This document shows positions 1 through 6,328 of a DNA stretch of 6,328 nucleotides, piece after piece (within the stretch, counting starts at the first letter, position 1; the number at the start of each line of letters is the position of its first letter). The DNA comes from Nitrospirota bacterium. GTDB taxonomy: Bacteria > Nitrospirota > Thermodesulfovibrionia > UBA6902. Location: the NCBI GenBank assembly GCA_015491705.1, contig WFVK01000244.1, forward strand, positions 1 through 6,328, written 5' to 3'. A program made the translations under genes and the position numbers. Under the pieces are notes generated by a model. It saw only the letters and a program-made list of their open reading frames with translations, was not told the DNA's origin and did not search any database.

Positions 1-1
1 A

Positions 2-2740
2 AACAGGGTTGTCGGCGAGAGGGCGATCGGCGGGAAGGTGTTTTTCCAGGGCGGCGTGGCCTTTAACAAGACCGTTGCAGCCGCGTTTGAACAGTACCTG
101 GACAGGCACATCATTATACCGCCGCATCATGATGTCACAGGCGCTATCGGCATGGCCATTATAGCAAAGAAGCACATGAAAGACGCCGGCGGGCTGCGGC
201 CTGCGGTTTCAGCGCCCCGGAACAAGGACAACGGACACCGGGCCGCGGACAACGGACCGCGGAGAACCAGGTTCAAGGGATTCGACCTCTCAAAGAGAAA
301 CTATGAAATCAGGTCCTTTGAGTGCAGGGGCTGTGATAACATGTGCGAGATAAACAGGGTAAAGCTCGAGGGCGAGGAAGAGGCCCTTTACTACGGAAGC
401 AGGTGCGAGAAATACGATGTCAAGCGCAGGAAGGCGGGTTACGGTGACACCGGCGCCATGCCCGACCTGTTTGCGGAGAGGGAAGAGCTCCTTACCCGGG
501 CCCACAGGCGGTACGAGGAGAGATTCAGGAAAGGAAACGGCAGGCGCACGATCCGTATCGGCGTGCCGAGGATATTCTTTTTCCATGATTTCCTGCCGTT
601 CTGGAGCACCCTCCTGTGGGAGCTGGGTTTCGAGGTAGAACTCTCAGGCAGTACAAACAGGCAGATTATAAACAAGGGTGTTGAGAATGTCCTGTCTGAA
701 AGCTGTTTCCCGCACAAAGTGGCCCACGGTCATATCAGGGACCTCATTGATAAAGATGTAGACGCGGTCTTCCTGCCGAGCTTCATCAACTTCAATCCCG
801 ACAGCAGGACACTCCGCAGCTATGCCTGTCCCTATGCGCAGACCATGCCGTATATTGCCGAGACGGCCTTCAAGAATGACATAACCGTTCTTAAACCCGT
901 GATCAATCTCGAGCGCGGCATGTCATACCTTGTAAATGAGATATACAGGAACTTGAAACGCTTCAACATATCAAAGGCCGCCGTAAGGGATGCGATGGAG
1001 AAGGCGGAGGCGGCCCAGGAAGAATTTACCGCTGCGGTCAGAAAGCGGGGCGGGGAGGTTCTTGAGCGCCTGCCGGAAAGGGCGATCGTCATAGTCGGCC
1101 GCTCATACAATGCCTTTGATCCGGGGATCAATCTCGAGATCCCGAAGAAACTTGCCTCGCTCGGCGTGTTCTCCATCCCCATGGATTTTCTGCCGCTGAA
1201 TCTCGTCGACATCTCCGGGCAGTGGACCAACATGTACTGGAGGTCGGGACAGAACATCCTGAAGGCCGCCGAGATAATCAGGGACGTCCCCGGCCTGTTC
1301 GCGCTTTACATAGGGAATTTTTCATGCGGGCCCGACTCCTTCATACACAGATTCTTTGCCGAGGCGATGGCAAACAAGCCCTTCCTCCAGATCGAGATAG
1401 ACGAGCACAGCGCGGATGCAGGCGTGATAACGAGATGCGAGGCATTCCTCGACAGCATAAGCAGCAGAAAGGACATACCGGTAAACAAGCCCGCAAAGAT
1501 AAGGCCCGTCTCCATCAAAAAGGGCGCCAATAACAAGATCATTTACATCCCGCGGATGTCGGATCATTCCTTTGCGCTGGCAGCCGCATTCGAGACATGC
1601 GGCCTGGGAGCGGAAGTGATGGACCCTCCCGACAGCGAGACAGTGAAGATCGGGAGGCGGTATGTCTCGGGCAAGGAATGCTATCCATGCGCCATAACAA
1701 CCGGCGACATGGTGAAAAAGACCATGTCCGGCGACTTCGACCCGGAGAGGGCGGTGTTCTTCATGCCCTCAGGCGCGGGGCCGTGCCGTTTCGGGCAATA
1801 CAACATCCTGCACAGGCTTGTGCTCGATGAGATAGGATTCCCGCGGGTTCCCATCTATTCCCCCAACCAGGACGAGTCCCTGTATTCAGACCTCGGGATC
1901 ATAGGCAAAGACTTCACAAAACAGACATGGAGGGGGATTATCGCGATAGACCTGCTTCTGAAATGCCTGCATGAGACCAGGCCTTACGAGATCAACAGGG
2001 GCGAGAGCGATGCGGTATACAATGAATACCTCGCAAAAATCTACGATTCCATCAGGCGCCGCAACGGTTCAACCCCCGACCTCCTGTCAGATATCCGGAA
2101 GGCCTTCTCCGGTATAAAAAAGGGCGGTGAAAAAAGGCCGCTTATAGGCATTATCGGCGAGATATTCGTCAGGCAGAACGCCTTTTCAAATGAAAACATC
2201 ATCAGGAAGATCGAGGACCTCGGGGGCGAGGTATGGCTTGCGCCGCTGGAGGAATGGATATACTATGTCAACCTGATGGGTATCCGCAAGTCCCTCGTAA
2301 GGCTGCGCAACAGGGCGTTCTCCGGCGATAACATAAAGGATCTTACAAATACCGTGATATCAAGATACGTCCAGAAGAGGGTGGAGCACGAATTCTCCCG
2401 GCCCTTCAGGGGATTCCTGAAGACACTCGAGGAGCCTTCCACAAGGGAGCTGTTAAGGAATGCATCCCCCTATGTGCATGATTCCTTTGAGGGAGAGACG
2501 GTGCTGAGCATAGGCAAGGCCATAGACTTTGTAAAAAAGGGGGCATCTGGTATAATTAGTGCGATGCCTTTCGGCTGCATGCCCGGCACAATCGTCAGCG
2601 CCCTGTTAAAGGGCATCAAACAGGACACGGGAATACCCTGCCTGAGCGTTGCATATGACGGCGTGGAGGCCGCGTGCTCCGATATTCAACTGGAGGCCTT
2701 CATGTACCAGGCCGCGGAATACAAAAGGCACAGGATGTAA
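2..2740 (+). CDS. Fused acyl-CoA dehydratase activase / 2-hydroxyacyl-CoA dehydratase-like protein (5' end outside the window)
   Basis: The reading frame is open from base 2, so the true start lies upstream; the GTG at 38 is internal. Residues are counted from base 2 (912 in view). Residues 1-56 are the end of a BadF/BadG/BcrA/BcrD-type ATPase domain, with FFQGGVAFN at 14-22 and TGAIG at 46-50. A polar linker follows, then a cysteine cluster, SFECRGCDNMCEIN (C108, C111, C115) plus C135. Residues about 183-500 are a DUF2229/HgdB-like module with GRSYN, FSCGPDSF (C442) and EIDEH (467-469). A second module carries GKECYPC (C560, C563) and GAGPCRFGQY. A third begins near 711 (PLIGIIGEIFVR) and holds FGCMPG (C859). 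In this family the ATPase drives an electron at very low potential into a 4Fe-4S dehydratase of 2-hydroxyacyl-CoA; fused versions are common in anaerobes but their substrates are mostly unknown. The cysteines probably bind Fe-S clusters (inference). No separate dehydratase subunit gene is in view. The family call is firm; the substrate is unknown. Confidence 0.93.
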   Translation, partial: NRVVGERAIGGKVFFQGGVAFNKTVAAAFEQYLDRHIIIPPHHDVTGAIGMAIIAKKHMKDAGGLRPAVSAPRNKDNGHRAADNGPRRTRFKGFDLSKRNYEIRSFECRGCDNMCEINRVKLEGEEEALYYGSRCEKYDVKRRKAGYGDTGAMPDLFAEREELLTRAHRRYEERFRKGNGRRTIRIGVPRIFFFHDFLPFWSTLLWELGFEVELSGSTNRQIINKGVENVLSESCFPHKVAHGHIRDLIDKDVDAVFLPSFINFNPDSRTLRSYACPYAQTMPYIAETAFKNDITVLKPVINLERGMSYLVNEIYRNLKRFNISKAAVRDAMEKAEAAQEEFTAAVRKRGGEVLERLPERAIVIVGRSYNAFDPGINLEIPKKLASLGVFSIPMDFLPLNLVDISGQWTNMYWRSGQNILKAAEIIRDVPGLFALYIGNFSCGPDSFIHRFFAEAMANKPFLQIEIDEHSADAGVITRCEAFLDSISSRKDIPVNKPAKIRPVSIKKGANNKIIYIPRMSDHSFALAAAFETCGLGAEVMDPPDSETVKIGRRYVSGKECYPCAITTGDMVKKTMSGDFDPERAVFFMPSGAGPCRFGQYNILHRLVLDEIGFPRVPIYSPNQDESLYSDLGIIGKDFTKQTWRGIIAIDLLLKCLHETRPYEINRGESDAVYNEYLAKIYDSIRRRNGSTPDLLSDIRKAFSGIKKGGEKRPLIGIIGEIFVRQNAFSNENIIRKIEDLGGEVWLAPLEEWIYYVNLMGIRKSLVRLRNRAFSGDNIKDLTNTVISRYVQKRVEHEFSRPFRGFLKTLEEPSTRELLRNASPYVHDSFEGETVLSIGKAIDFVKKGASGIISAMPFGCMPGTIVSALLKGIKQDTGIPCLSVAYDGVEAACSDIQLEAFMYQAAEYKRHRM
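2529..2556 (+). promoter_or_regulatory. Possible intragenic promoter (extended -10) in the 3' part of the activase gene
   Basis: TATAAT at 2551-2556 is preceded by TG at 2548-2549, giving the extended -10 form TGnTATAAT. TTGTAA at 2529-2534 matches the -35 consensus TTGACA at four of six positions, with a 16-bp spacer. The predicted start would be near 2563, about 400 bases upstream of the bS22-like gene. The site lies in coding sequence (Gly-Ile-Ile-Ser), so it could be chance; in its favour, the match is close to ideal in a GC-rich setting and no better promoter is visible in the gap. Confidence 0.25.
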
Positions 2741-2858
2741 GGAGTGATTGCCCTGATGCGGCATAAGGGGGGGATTCCTGAAGGGGCAGATTATTTTGAA
2801 GGGAAACCTGACAGGACAGGCGATCAGGAGGGCGGAGACTCCCGCAAAGGTCCTCTGC

Positions 2859-2933
2859 CCGTCACCCCGAACGGAGAGAGGTCTTTATAACGCCTTGACA
2901 GCGAAAGATTTCTCCTTCCGGTCGAAATGACGG
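2859..2933. repeat. 75-bp imperfect inverted repeat, probable dispersed palindromic (REP/MITE-like) element
   Basis: The outer ends are exact complements: CCGTCA at 2859-2864 and TGACGG at 2928-2933. Inward, the left arm (CCCCGAACGGAGAGAGGTCTTT, running to about 2886) pairs with the right arm (starting AAAGATTTCTCC at 2904, then GGTCGAAATGAC) with a few mismatches, GU pairs and one or two bulges. About 17 bases form the loop, which includes TTGACA at 2895-2900. The style, GTCA-CCCCGA-ACGGAG in one arm and CTCC-...-TCGAAATGAC in the other, resembles short palindromes scattered between genes in many environmental bacterial genomes. That this one is multi-copy is an inference, since only one copy is in the window. 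It ends 17 bases before the Shine-Dalgarno of the microprotein gene, so any transcript reading through would carry a large hairpin in that leader. It is not followed by a T-run, so it is not a typical intrinsic terminator. Confidence 0.7.
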
Positions 2934-2950
2934 TACTAAATCAGATACAA

Positions 2951-2958
2951 GGAGGTGA
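2951..2958 (+). promoter_or_regulatory. Strong Shine-Dalgarno for the bS22-like microprotein
   Basis: GGAGGTGA at 2951-2958 matches the anti-Shine-Dalgarno tail of 16S rRNA at all eight positions. There are 7 bases between GGAGG and the ATG at 2963. It fixes the start of a gene too short to be judged by length alone and suggests high translation, as expected of a ribosomal protein. Confidence 0.85.
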
Positions 2959-2962
2959 GTGG

Positions 2963-3055
2963 ATGGGGAATGTCATAAAATGGCGCAAGAAGAAGATGAG
3001 CAAGCACAAACACAGAAAGCTTCTCAAGAGAACAAAACACCAGAGGAGAAAATAG
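2963..3055 (+). CDS. AURKAIP1/COX24-domain microprotein, bS22-like small-subunit ribosomal protein (30 aa)
   Basis: The ATG at 2963 follows a perfect Shine-Dalgarno and the frame ends at TAG 3053-3055, giving 30 residues. The protein starts MGNVIKWRKKKMSKHKHRKL and ends LKRTKHQRRK; it has 10 Lys, 5 Arg and 3 His. The core KKMSKHKHRKLLKRTKHQRRK-like pattern is the hallmark of the AURKAIP1/COX24 family, whose members are the mitochondrial small-subunit protein mS38 and the bacterial bS22 seen in mycobacterial ribosomes. Those proteins sit as a basic helix on the 16S rRNA near the decoding-centre/intersubunit face of the 30S subunit. Here the same role is inferred from similarity and composition. 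Trp7 stands where the mycobacterial protein has a basic residue. The gene lies 222 bases after the activase stop and 42 bases before smc, in the same direction. Such genes are often missed in annotation because of length. Confidence 0.88.
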   Translation: MGNVIKWRKKKMSKHKHRKLLKRTKHQRRK

Positions 3056-3063
3056 ATAGCGGC

Positions 3064-3098
3064 CTGGAATCTGAAATCATAAATTTATAATCTTAAAA
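3064..3098 (+). promoter_or_regulatory. Candidate smc promoter giving a leaderless transcript
   Basis: A perfect TATAAT lies at 3086-3091 in an AT-rich patch (about 3076-3099) that stands out from the surrounding GC-rich sequence. Placing the -10 hexamer at -12 to -7 puts +1 at 3098, the A of the smc ATG. The -35 is weak: CTGGAA at 3064-3069 matches TTGACA at three of six positions, with a 16-bp spacer. No Shine-Dalgarno-like sequence is present within 20 bases of the ATG, which fits leaderless initiation. The match is read directly; promoter activity is inferred. Confidence 0.45.
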
Positions 3099-6000
3099 TG
3101 CGTATTGAAAGAATCGAATTAACCGGTTTCAAATCATTCGCCGAAAAAACCGTCTTCAAATTTCATCCGGGCATAACAGCCATAGTAGGTCCCAACGGCT
3201 GTGGCAAGAGCAACATCGTCGATGCCTTTAAATGGGTTCTCGGCGAGCAGAGCGCCAAGAGCCTCCGCGGCGGAAGCATGGAGGACGTGATCTTTGCAGG
3301 CTCTGCAACGAAAAAGACCAAGGGCATGGCCGAGGTGACCCTCGTTCTCTCCGATATTATCATGAATCCCTCAAACGGTTCTGATAATAACGGTTCGGAA
3401 GATAAAAAAGACACCGCCGGCATTTCCGTAACCCGCCGCCTTTTCCGTTCCGGTGAGAGTGAATACCTGATGAACAAGGTGCCGTGCAGGCTCAAGGATA
3501 TAAGGAACATGTTTCTTGACACCGGGCTCGAGCTGAAGGCATATTCCATCCTGGAGCAGGGAGGCATAGGGGATATTATAAATTCAAGGCCGCAGGACCG
3601 CAGGTTCCTGATCGAGGAAATAGCCGGCGTGATGAAATACAAGGTCAGGAAGCACGAAGCCACCAACAAGCTTGAGGCGTCCAAGGCGAATCTCCAGAGG
3701 CTGCACGACATCATCGCCGAGGTCAGGAGGCAGATAAACATAATAAACCGGCACGCAAAAAAGGCGGAGAGATACAGGGAGATTCACGAGCGTGTCAGGG
3801 ATATCGAAATCAGGAAGGCAAAGAGAGACTTAAAGGCCTTGCAGGCCGAGATAGCCGGCCTTGTCTCGTCAGAGGAGGAGCTCAGGGCAAGGGAGGCAGA
3901 GCTCTCTGCGGGCGTCCATTCAGCGGATGCGCTGATAGAAGAGAAAAAGCGCATGTATGTGGAGCAGGAGAGGTCTCTTTCAGAGATCAGGAACAGGCTG
4001 TATGCGCTCGAGAAAGAGACCACCGAGGACCAGGGCAGGATCGCCCTGCTCAGGAGCGACTGCACCAACCTCAGGGAGAGGTATGCCGGCCTCCGGAGGC
4101 AGGAAGGCGCGCTGGATGATGAGAAAGAAGACACACTCGCCGCCCTCCGGGAGATCGCCGGCAGCGAAGCGGAAACCGCCCGTGAACTTGCGGGCCTTGA
4201 AGAGGAGCTTCAGGAGAGGAAGGCGCGGTTTTCCGGGTACGAAAGCGGGATTACAGAGCTGGAGTCCGAGCTTGAAGACAGGAGAAAGGACCTCTTCAAC
4301 AAGGCAGAGGAGATAAGCAATACAAAAAACGAGATAAATCACCTGAGCCTCAGCATTGAAAATATCAGCCGCAAGGCAGAGAAAAACTCGCGCGACATCG
4401 ACTCCCTCAACACAAACCTTACGTCCGTAAAGGCAGAACTCCGGCAGGCAGAGGACGAGCGTATCAGGATCGAGACGGAACTGCTTGAGGCAAGGAAAAA
4501 GAGGGAAGATCTCGCCGGCATCCTGAAAGACAGGAGGGCCGCGCTTTCCGGAAATGAAGAGGCCCTTTACAGGGAAAGGGAGCAACTGGCGGCCATGGTC
4601 TCAAAGCTGGAATCGCTCAGGGAGATTGAGAGCAGCCGGATGAGCTCGCCGGATGAGAATATCAGGGTGCTCTGCCAGGTGGCCGACATACTCGAGACCC
4701 CACCTGAATACGAAACCGCGGTGGAGGCCGTGCTGGGGGAAAAGCTGGGCGCGGCCGTTGTCAGCGACAATGACGAAATCGCCAGGGCGCTGCAGCATAT
4801 AAAGGCGGGCAATGCAAAGAGAAGCGGGTTCATAACACTCAACCCCGCCGGAGGCCGCATTCCCGGCAGGCGCATCCGCAGCTTTGACGGTGAGGAAGGG
4901 GTCATAGGAAGGGCCGCGGGGTTTGTTTCCGTGAGAAAAGGCTTTGATAAAGTAGCGGCCTCGCTCCTGCACGATGTAGTCCTTGTGGACAGCCTTGAGA
5001 GGGCGCTTTCGTTCCTCGAGAATGCAGATGCCCCGGAAGACCTGTCGTTTCCCTGTTTTGTGACACTTGACGGAGATGTGATCGAGCCCTCCGGCATGAT
5101 ATTCGGCGGCAGCGACAGGGGGGTCCTGAAAATAAAGCGCCTGATAAAGGAACTTGAAAGAGACATTGAAGGCACAAGGGAAAGGATTGCGGAAGCCGAG
5201 AGAGTCGTAGCCTCCCTTAGGGATGAGATCGGCTCGGCGGAGAATGAAATCATCTCCGTCGATGGCGTGATATCGAGCCGTGAAAAGTACAGCTACGAGC
5301 TGAAAGTAAAGGCGGCGAACCTCGAAGAGGAAAATCTCAGGCTCAGGAGGAAGCAGGAATACATCTCCACGGAGATAAGCGACGACCACAGGGAGAGGGA
5401 CAGGCTGAAAACCACCCTGCTGGAGAAGGAGAACCTTTGCAGGAGGCTCGAGGGAGAAAAACAGGAGATTGAAGAGAGCATCATGGCCGTCCGGAACACG
5501 ATTGCGGAGAGGAGGGAATCCCTCGAGACAATGCGCTCCGGGCTTACCGAGGTAAAGCTCAGGCTTGCATCCGCGGCTGAGAAGATGTCCTCCATAAAAA
5601 GAGACGGCAGGCGGCTTAATGCGGCCCTCATCGAAATAGACAGGAAAAAAGAGGACATCCTGAAGGAGCGGGACAATATCACCAGGACCCTCGGGATCAG
5701 GGAGCAGGAGATACTGGATAAGGAGGCCGCGCTCAAGACAAAGATAGTCCGGGTGGGCGAACTGCAGGCCCGCGCCTCGGAGATAAACGAGACGCTTGGC
5801 GCCGCTGCAGCCGAGCTTGAGGCGCTCGAGACACGGGCAAAAGAGCTTTCCTCGGGGCTTGAAAACCTGCGCGGCGAGATCAGCCGTATCGAGATGAAGA
5901 AGATGGAGCAGTCCATGAAGCTCGACTACCTCAAAGAGGACATCGGGAAGACATACTCTGTTGACATCGAGACGGCGGATGCAGCCGATACGGTCTCGCC

Positions 6001-6328
6001 TGAAGAAGAGGAGGAACTGCCGCGTTTGAAAGAAAGGCTCCAGGCGATGGGGCCGGTGAGCCTCGGCGCGCTTGACGAGTATGAAGAACTGAAGCAGCGG
6101 TATGAATTCATGGCCGCGCAGCGCGACGACCTGCTTGCATCAATCCAGGGCCTGGAGGAGACCATACGCAAGATCAACAGGACATCGAAGAAGAGGCTGG
6201 AGGATGCGTTTGAGGCCCTGAACGAAGAATTCAGGGAAGTCATCACCGTACTTTTCGGAGGCGGCAGAGCGGAACTCAGGCTGACCGAGGGGAGCATCCT
6301 TGATGCGGGCATTGAGATAGTCGCACAG
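3098..6328 (+). CDS. smc: Chromosome segregation/condensation ATPase SMC (3' end outside the window)
   Basis: The frame is open from ATG 3098 to the window edge (1077 codons), and an in-frame TAA at 3080-3082 excludes any longer start. The N-terminus MRIERIELTGFKSF is the conserved SMC start. Walker A GPNGCGKSN is at residues 31-39, GEQ at 49-51, the Q-loop YSILEQGGI at 149-157 (Gln154) and EEIAGV at 173-178. A long charged coiled coil runs from about 180 to 520, the hinge spans about 520-675 (ending GMIFGGS, 666-672), and the returning coiled coil runs to about 975. MGPVSLGALDEYEEL (from 984) and FGGGRAELRL (1053-1062) mark re-entry to the head. The last 110 or so residues, with the LSGGQ-type signature and Walker B, lie beyond the edge. 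SMC dimers with ScpA/ScpB fold and help separate the chromosome by ATP-driven loop extrusion. Residues about 90-108 are a Ser/Asn/Asp-rich insertion in the N-terminal head. The usual neighbours rnc and ftsY are not seen here, and the start lacks a Shine-Dalgarno. Confidence 0.97.
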   Translation, partial: MRIERIELTGFKSFAEKTVFKFHPGITAIVGPNGCGKSNIVDAFKWVLGEQSAKSLRGGSMEDVIFAGSATKKTKGMAEVTLVLSDIIMNPSNGSDNNGSEDKKDTAGISVTRRLFRSGESEYLMNKVPCRLKDIRNMFLDTGLELKAYSILEQGGIGDIINSRPQDRRFLIEEIAGVMKYKVRKHEATNKLEASKANLQRLHDIIAEVRRQINIINRHAKKAERYREIHERVRDIEIRKAKRDLKALQAEIAGLVSSEEELRAREAELSAGVHSADALIEEKKRMYVEQERSLSEIRNRLYALEKETTEDQGRIALLRSDCTNLRERYAGLRRQEGALDDEKEDTLAALREIAGSEAETARELAGLEEELQERKARFSGYESGITELESELEDRRKDLFNKAEEISNTKNEINHLSLSIENISRKAEKNSRDIDSLNTNLTSVKAELRQAEDERIRIETELLEARKKREDLAGILKDRRAALSGNEEALYREREQLAAMVSKLESLREIESSRMSSPDENIRVLCQVADILETPPEYETAVEAVLGEKLGAAVVSDNDEIARALQHIKAGNAKRSGFITLNPAGGRIPGRRIRSFDGEEGVIGRAAGFVSVRKGFDKVAASLLHDVVLVDSLERALSFLENADAPEDLSFPCFVTLDGDVIEPSGMIFGGSDRGVLKIKRLIKELERDIEGTRERIAEAERVVASLRDEIGSAENEIISVDGVISSREKYSYELKVKAANLEEENLRLRRKQEYISTEISDDHRERDRLKTTLLEKENLCRRLEGEKQEIEESIMAVRNTIAERRESLETMRSGLTEVKLRLASAAEKMSSIKRDGRRLNAALIEIDRKKEDILKERDNITRTLGIREQEILDKEAALKTKIVRVGELQARASEINETLGAAAAELEALETRAKELSSGLENLRGEISRIEMKKMEQSMKLDYLKEDIGKTYSVDIETADAADTVSPEEEEELPRLKERLQAMGPVSLGALDEYEELKQRYEFMAAQRDDLLASIQGLEETIRKINRTSKKRLEDAFEALNEEFREVITVLFGGGRAELRLTEGSILDAGIEIVAQ

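Noticed and set aside
38..40. GTG at 38 as the start of the activase gene
   Set aside because: The frame is open upstream to the window edge, and residues before and after it form the continuous end of a BadF-type ATPase domain, so the gene starts outside the window.
439..1567. Several minus-strand and alternate-frame ORFs of 70-140 codons within the activase gene
   Set aside because: All overlap conserved activase sequence, lack recognisable motifs or credible ribosome binding sites, and are best read as shadows.
2830..2860. Hairpin GGGCGGAG...CTCTGCCC as a terminator for the activase gene
   Set aside because: The 8-bp stem pairs (one GU), but the loop is 15 bases and there is no T-run after it; the next bases are the start of the inverted repeat.
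2895..2900. Consensus TTGACA as a -35 box for the bS22-like gene
   Set aside because: No acceptable -10 hexamer lies 16-18 bases downstream (the sequence there is near TCCGGTC), so it is probably just part of the repeat loop.
4601..5389. 262-codon open frame on the minus strand within smc
   Set aside because: It lies wholly inside the well-supported smc frame and its sequence shows no family pattern; GC-rich codon structure commonly leaves such antisense frames open. The same applies to the other minus-strand frames between 3163 and 6312.

Overview
The window is about 6.3 kb of a moderately GC-rich bacterial chromosome with all genes on the + strand. It holds two large genes, both cut by the window edges, and a very small gene between them. 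Arg AGG and Ile ATA codons are frequent. A giant fused 2-hydroxyacyl-CoA dehydratase activase-type protein points to an anaerobe. A bS22/COX24-type microprotein and a dispersed palindromic repeat of the GTCA...TGAC style fit lineages such as Nitrospirota or Desulfobacterota, but the sequence alone does not settle the taxon.

Layout: bases 2-2740 are the C-terminal 912 residues of a fused acyl-CoA dehydratase activase (end of a BadF/BcrA-type ATPase domain, a cysteine cluster, then dehydratase-like modules). Bases 2741-2962 are noncoding, or nearly so, and carry a 75-bp imperfect inverted repeat at 2859-2933. Bases 2963-3055 encode a 30-residue, extremely basic protein of the AURKAIP1/COX24 family (bS22-like ribosomal protein) behind a near-perfect Shine-Dalgarno. 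Bases 3098-6328 encode the first 1077 residues of the chromosome condensation ATPase SMC, running off the right edge just before its C-terminal ABC signature and Walker B motifs.

The three genes do not form an obvious pathway: redox enzyme activation, ribosome structure and chromosome organisation. They could still be partly co-transcribed. The main regulatory points are a perfect TATAAT whose predicted start site falls on the A of the smc ATG, with no Shine-Dalgarno (a candidate leaderless smc mRNA), and a possible extended -10 promoter inside the end of the activase gene that could serve the microprotein. I see no CRISPR array, tRNA, rRNA, transposase or phage gene. I do not see a clearly undescribed system; the most unusual items are the microprotein gene, its repeat-bearing leader and the leaderless-type smc start.
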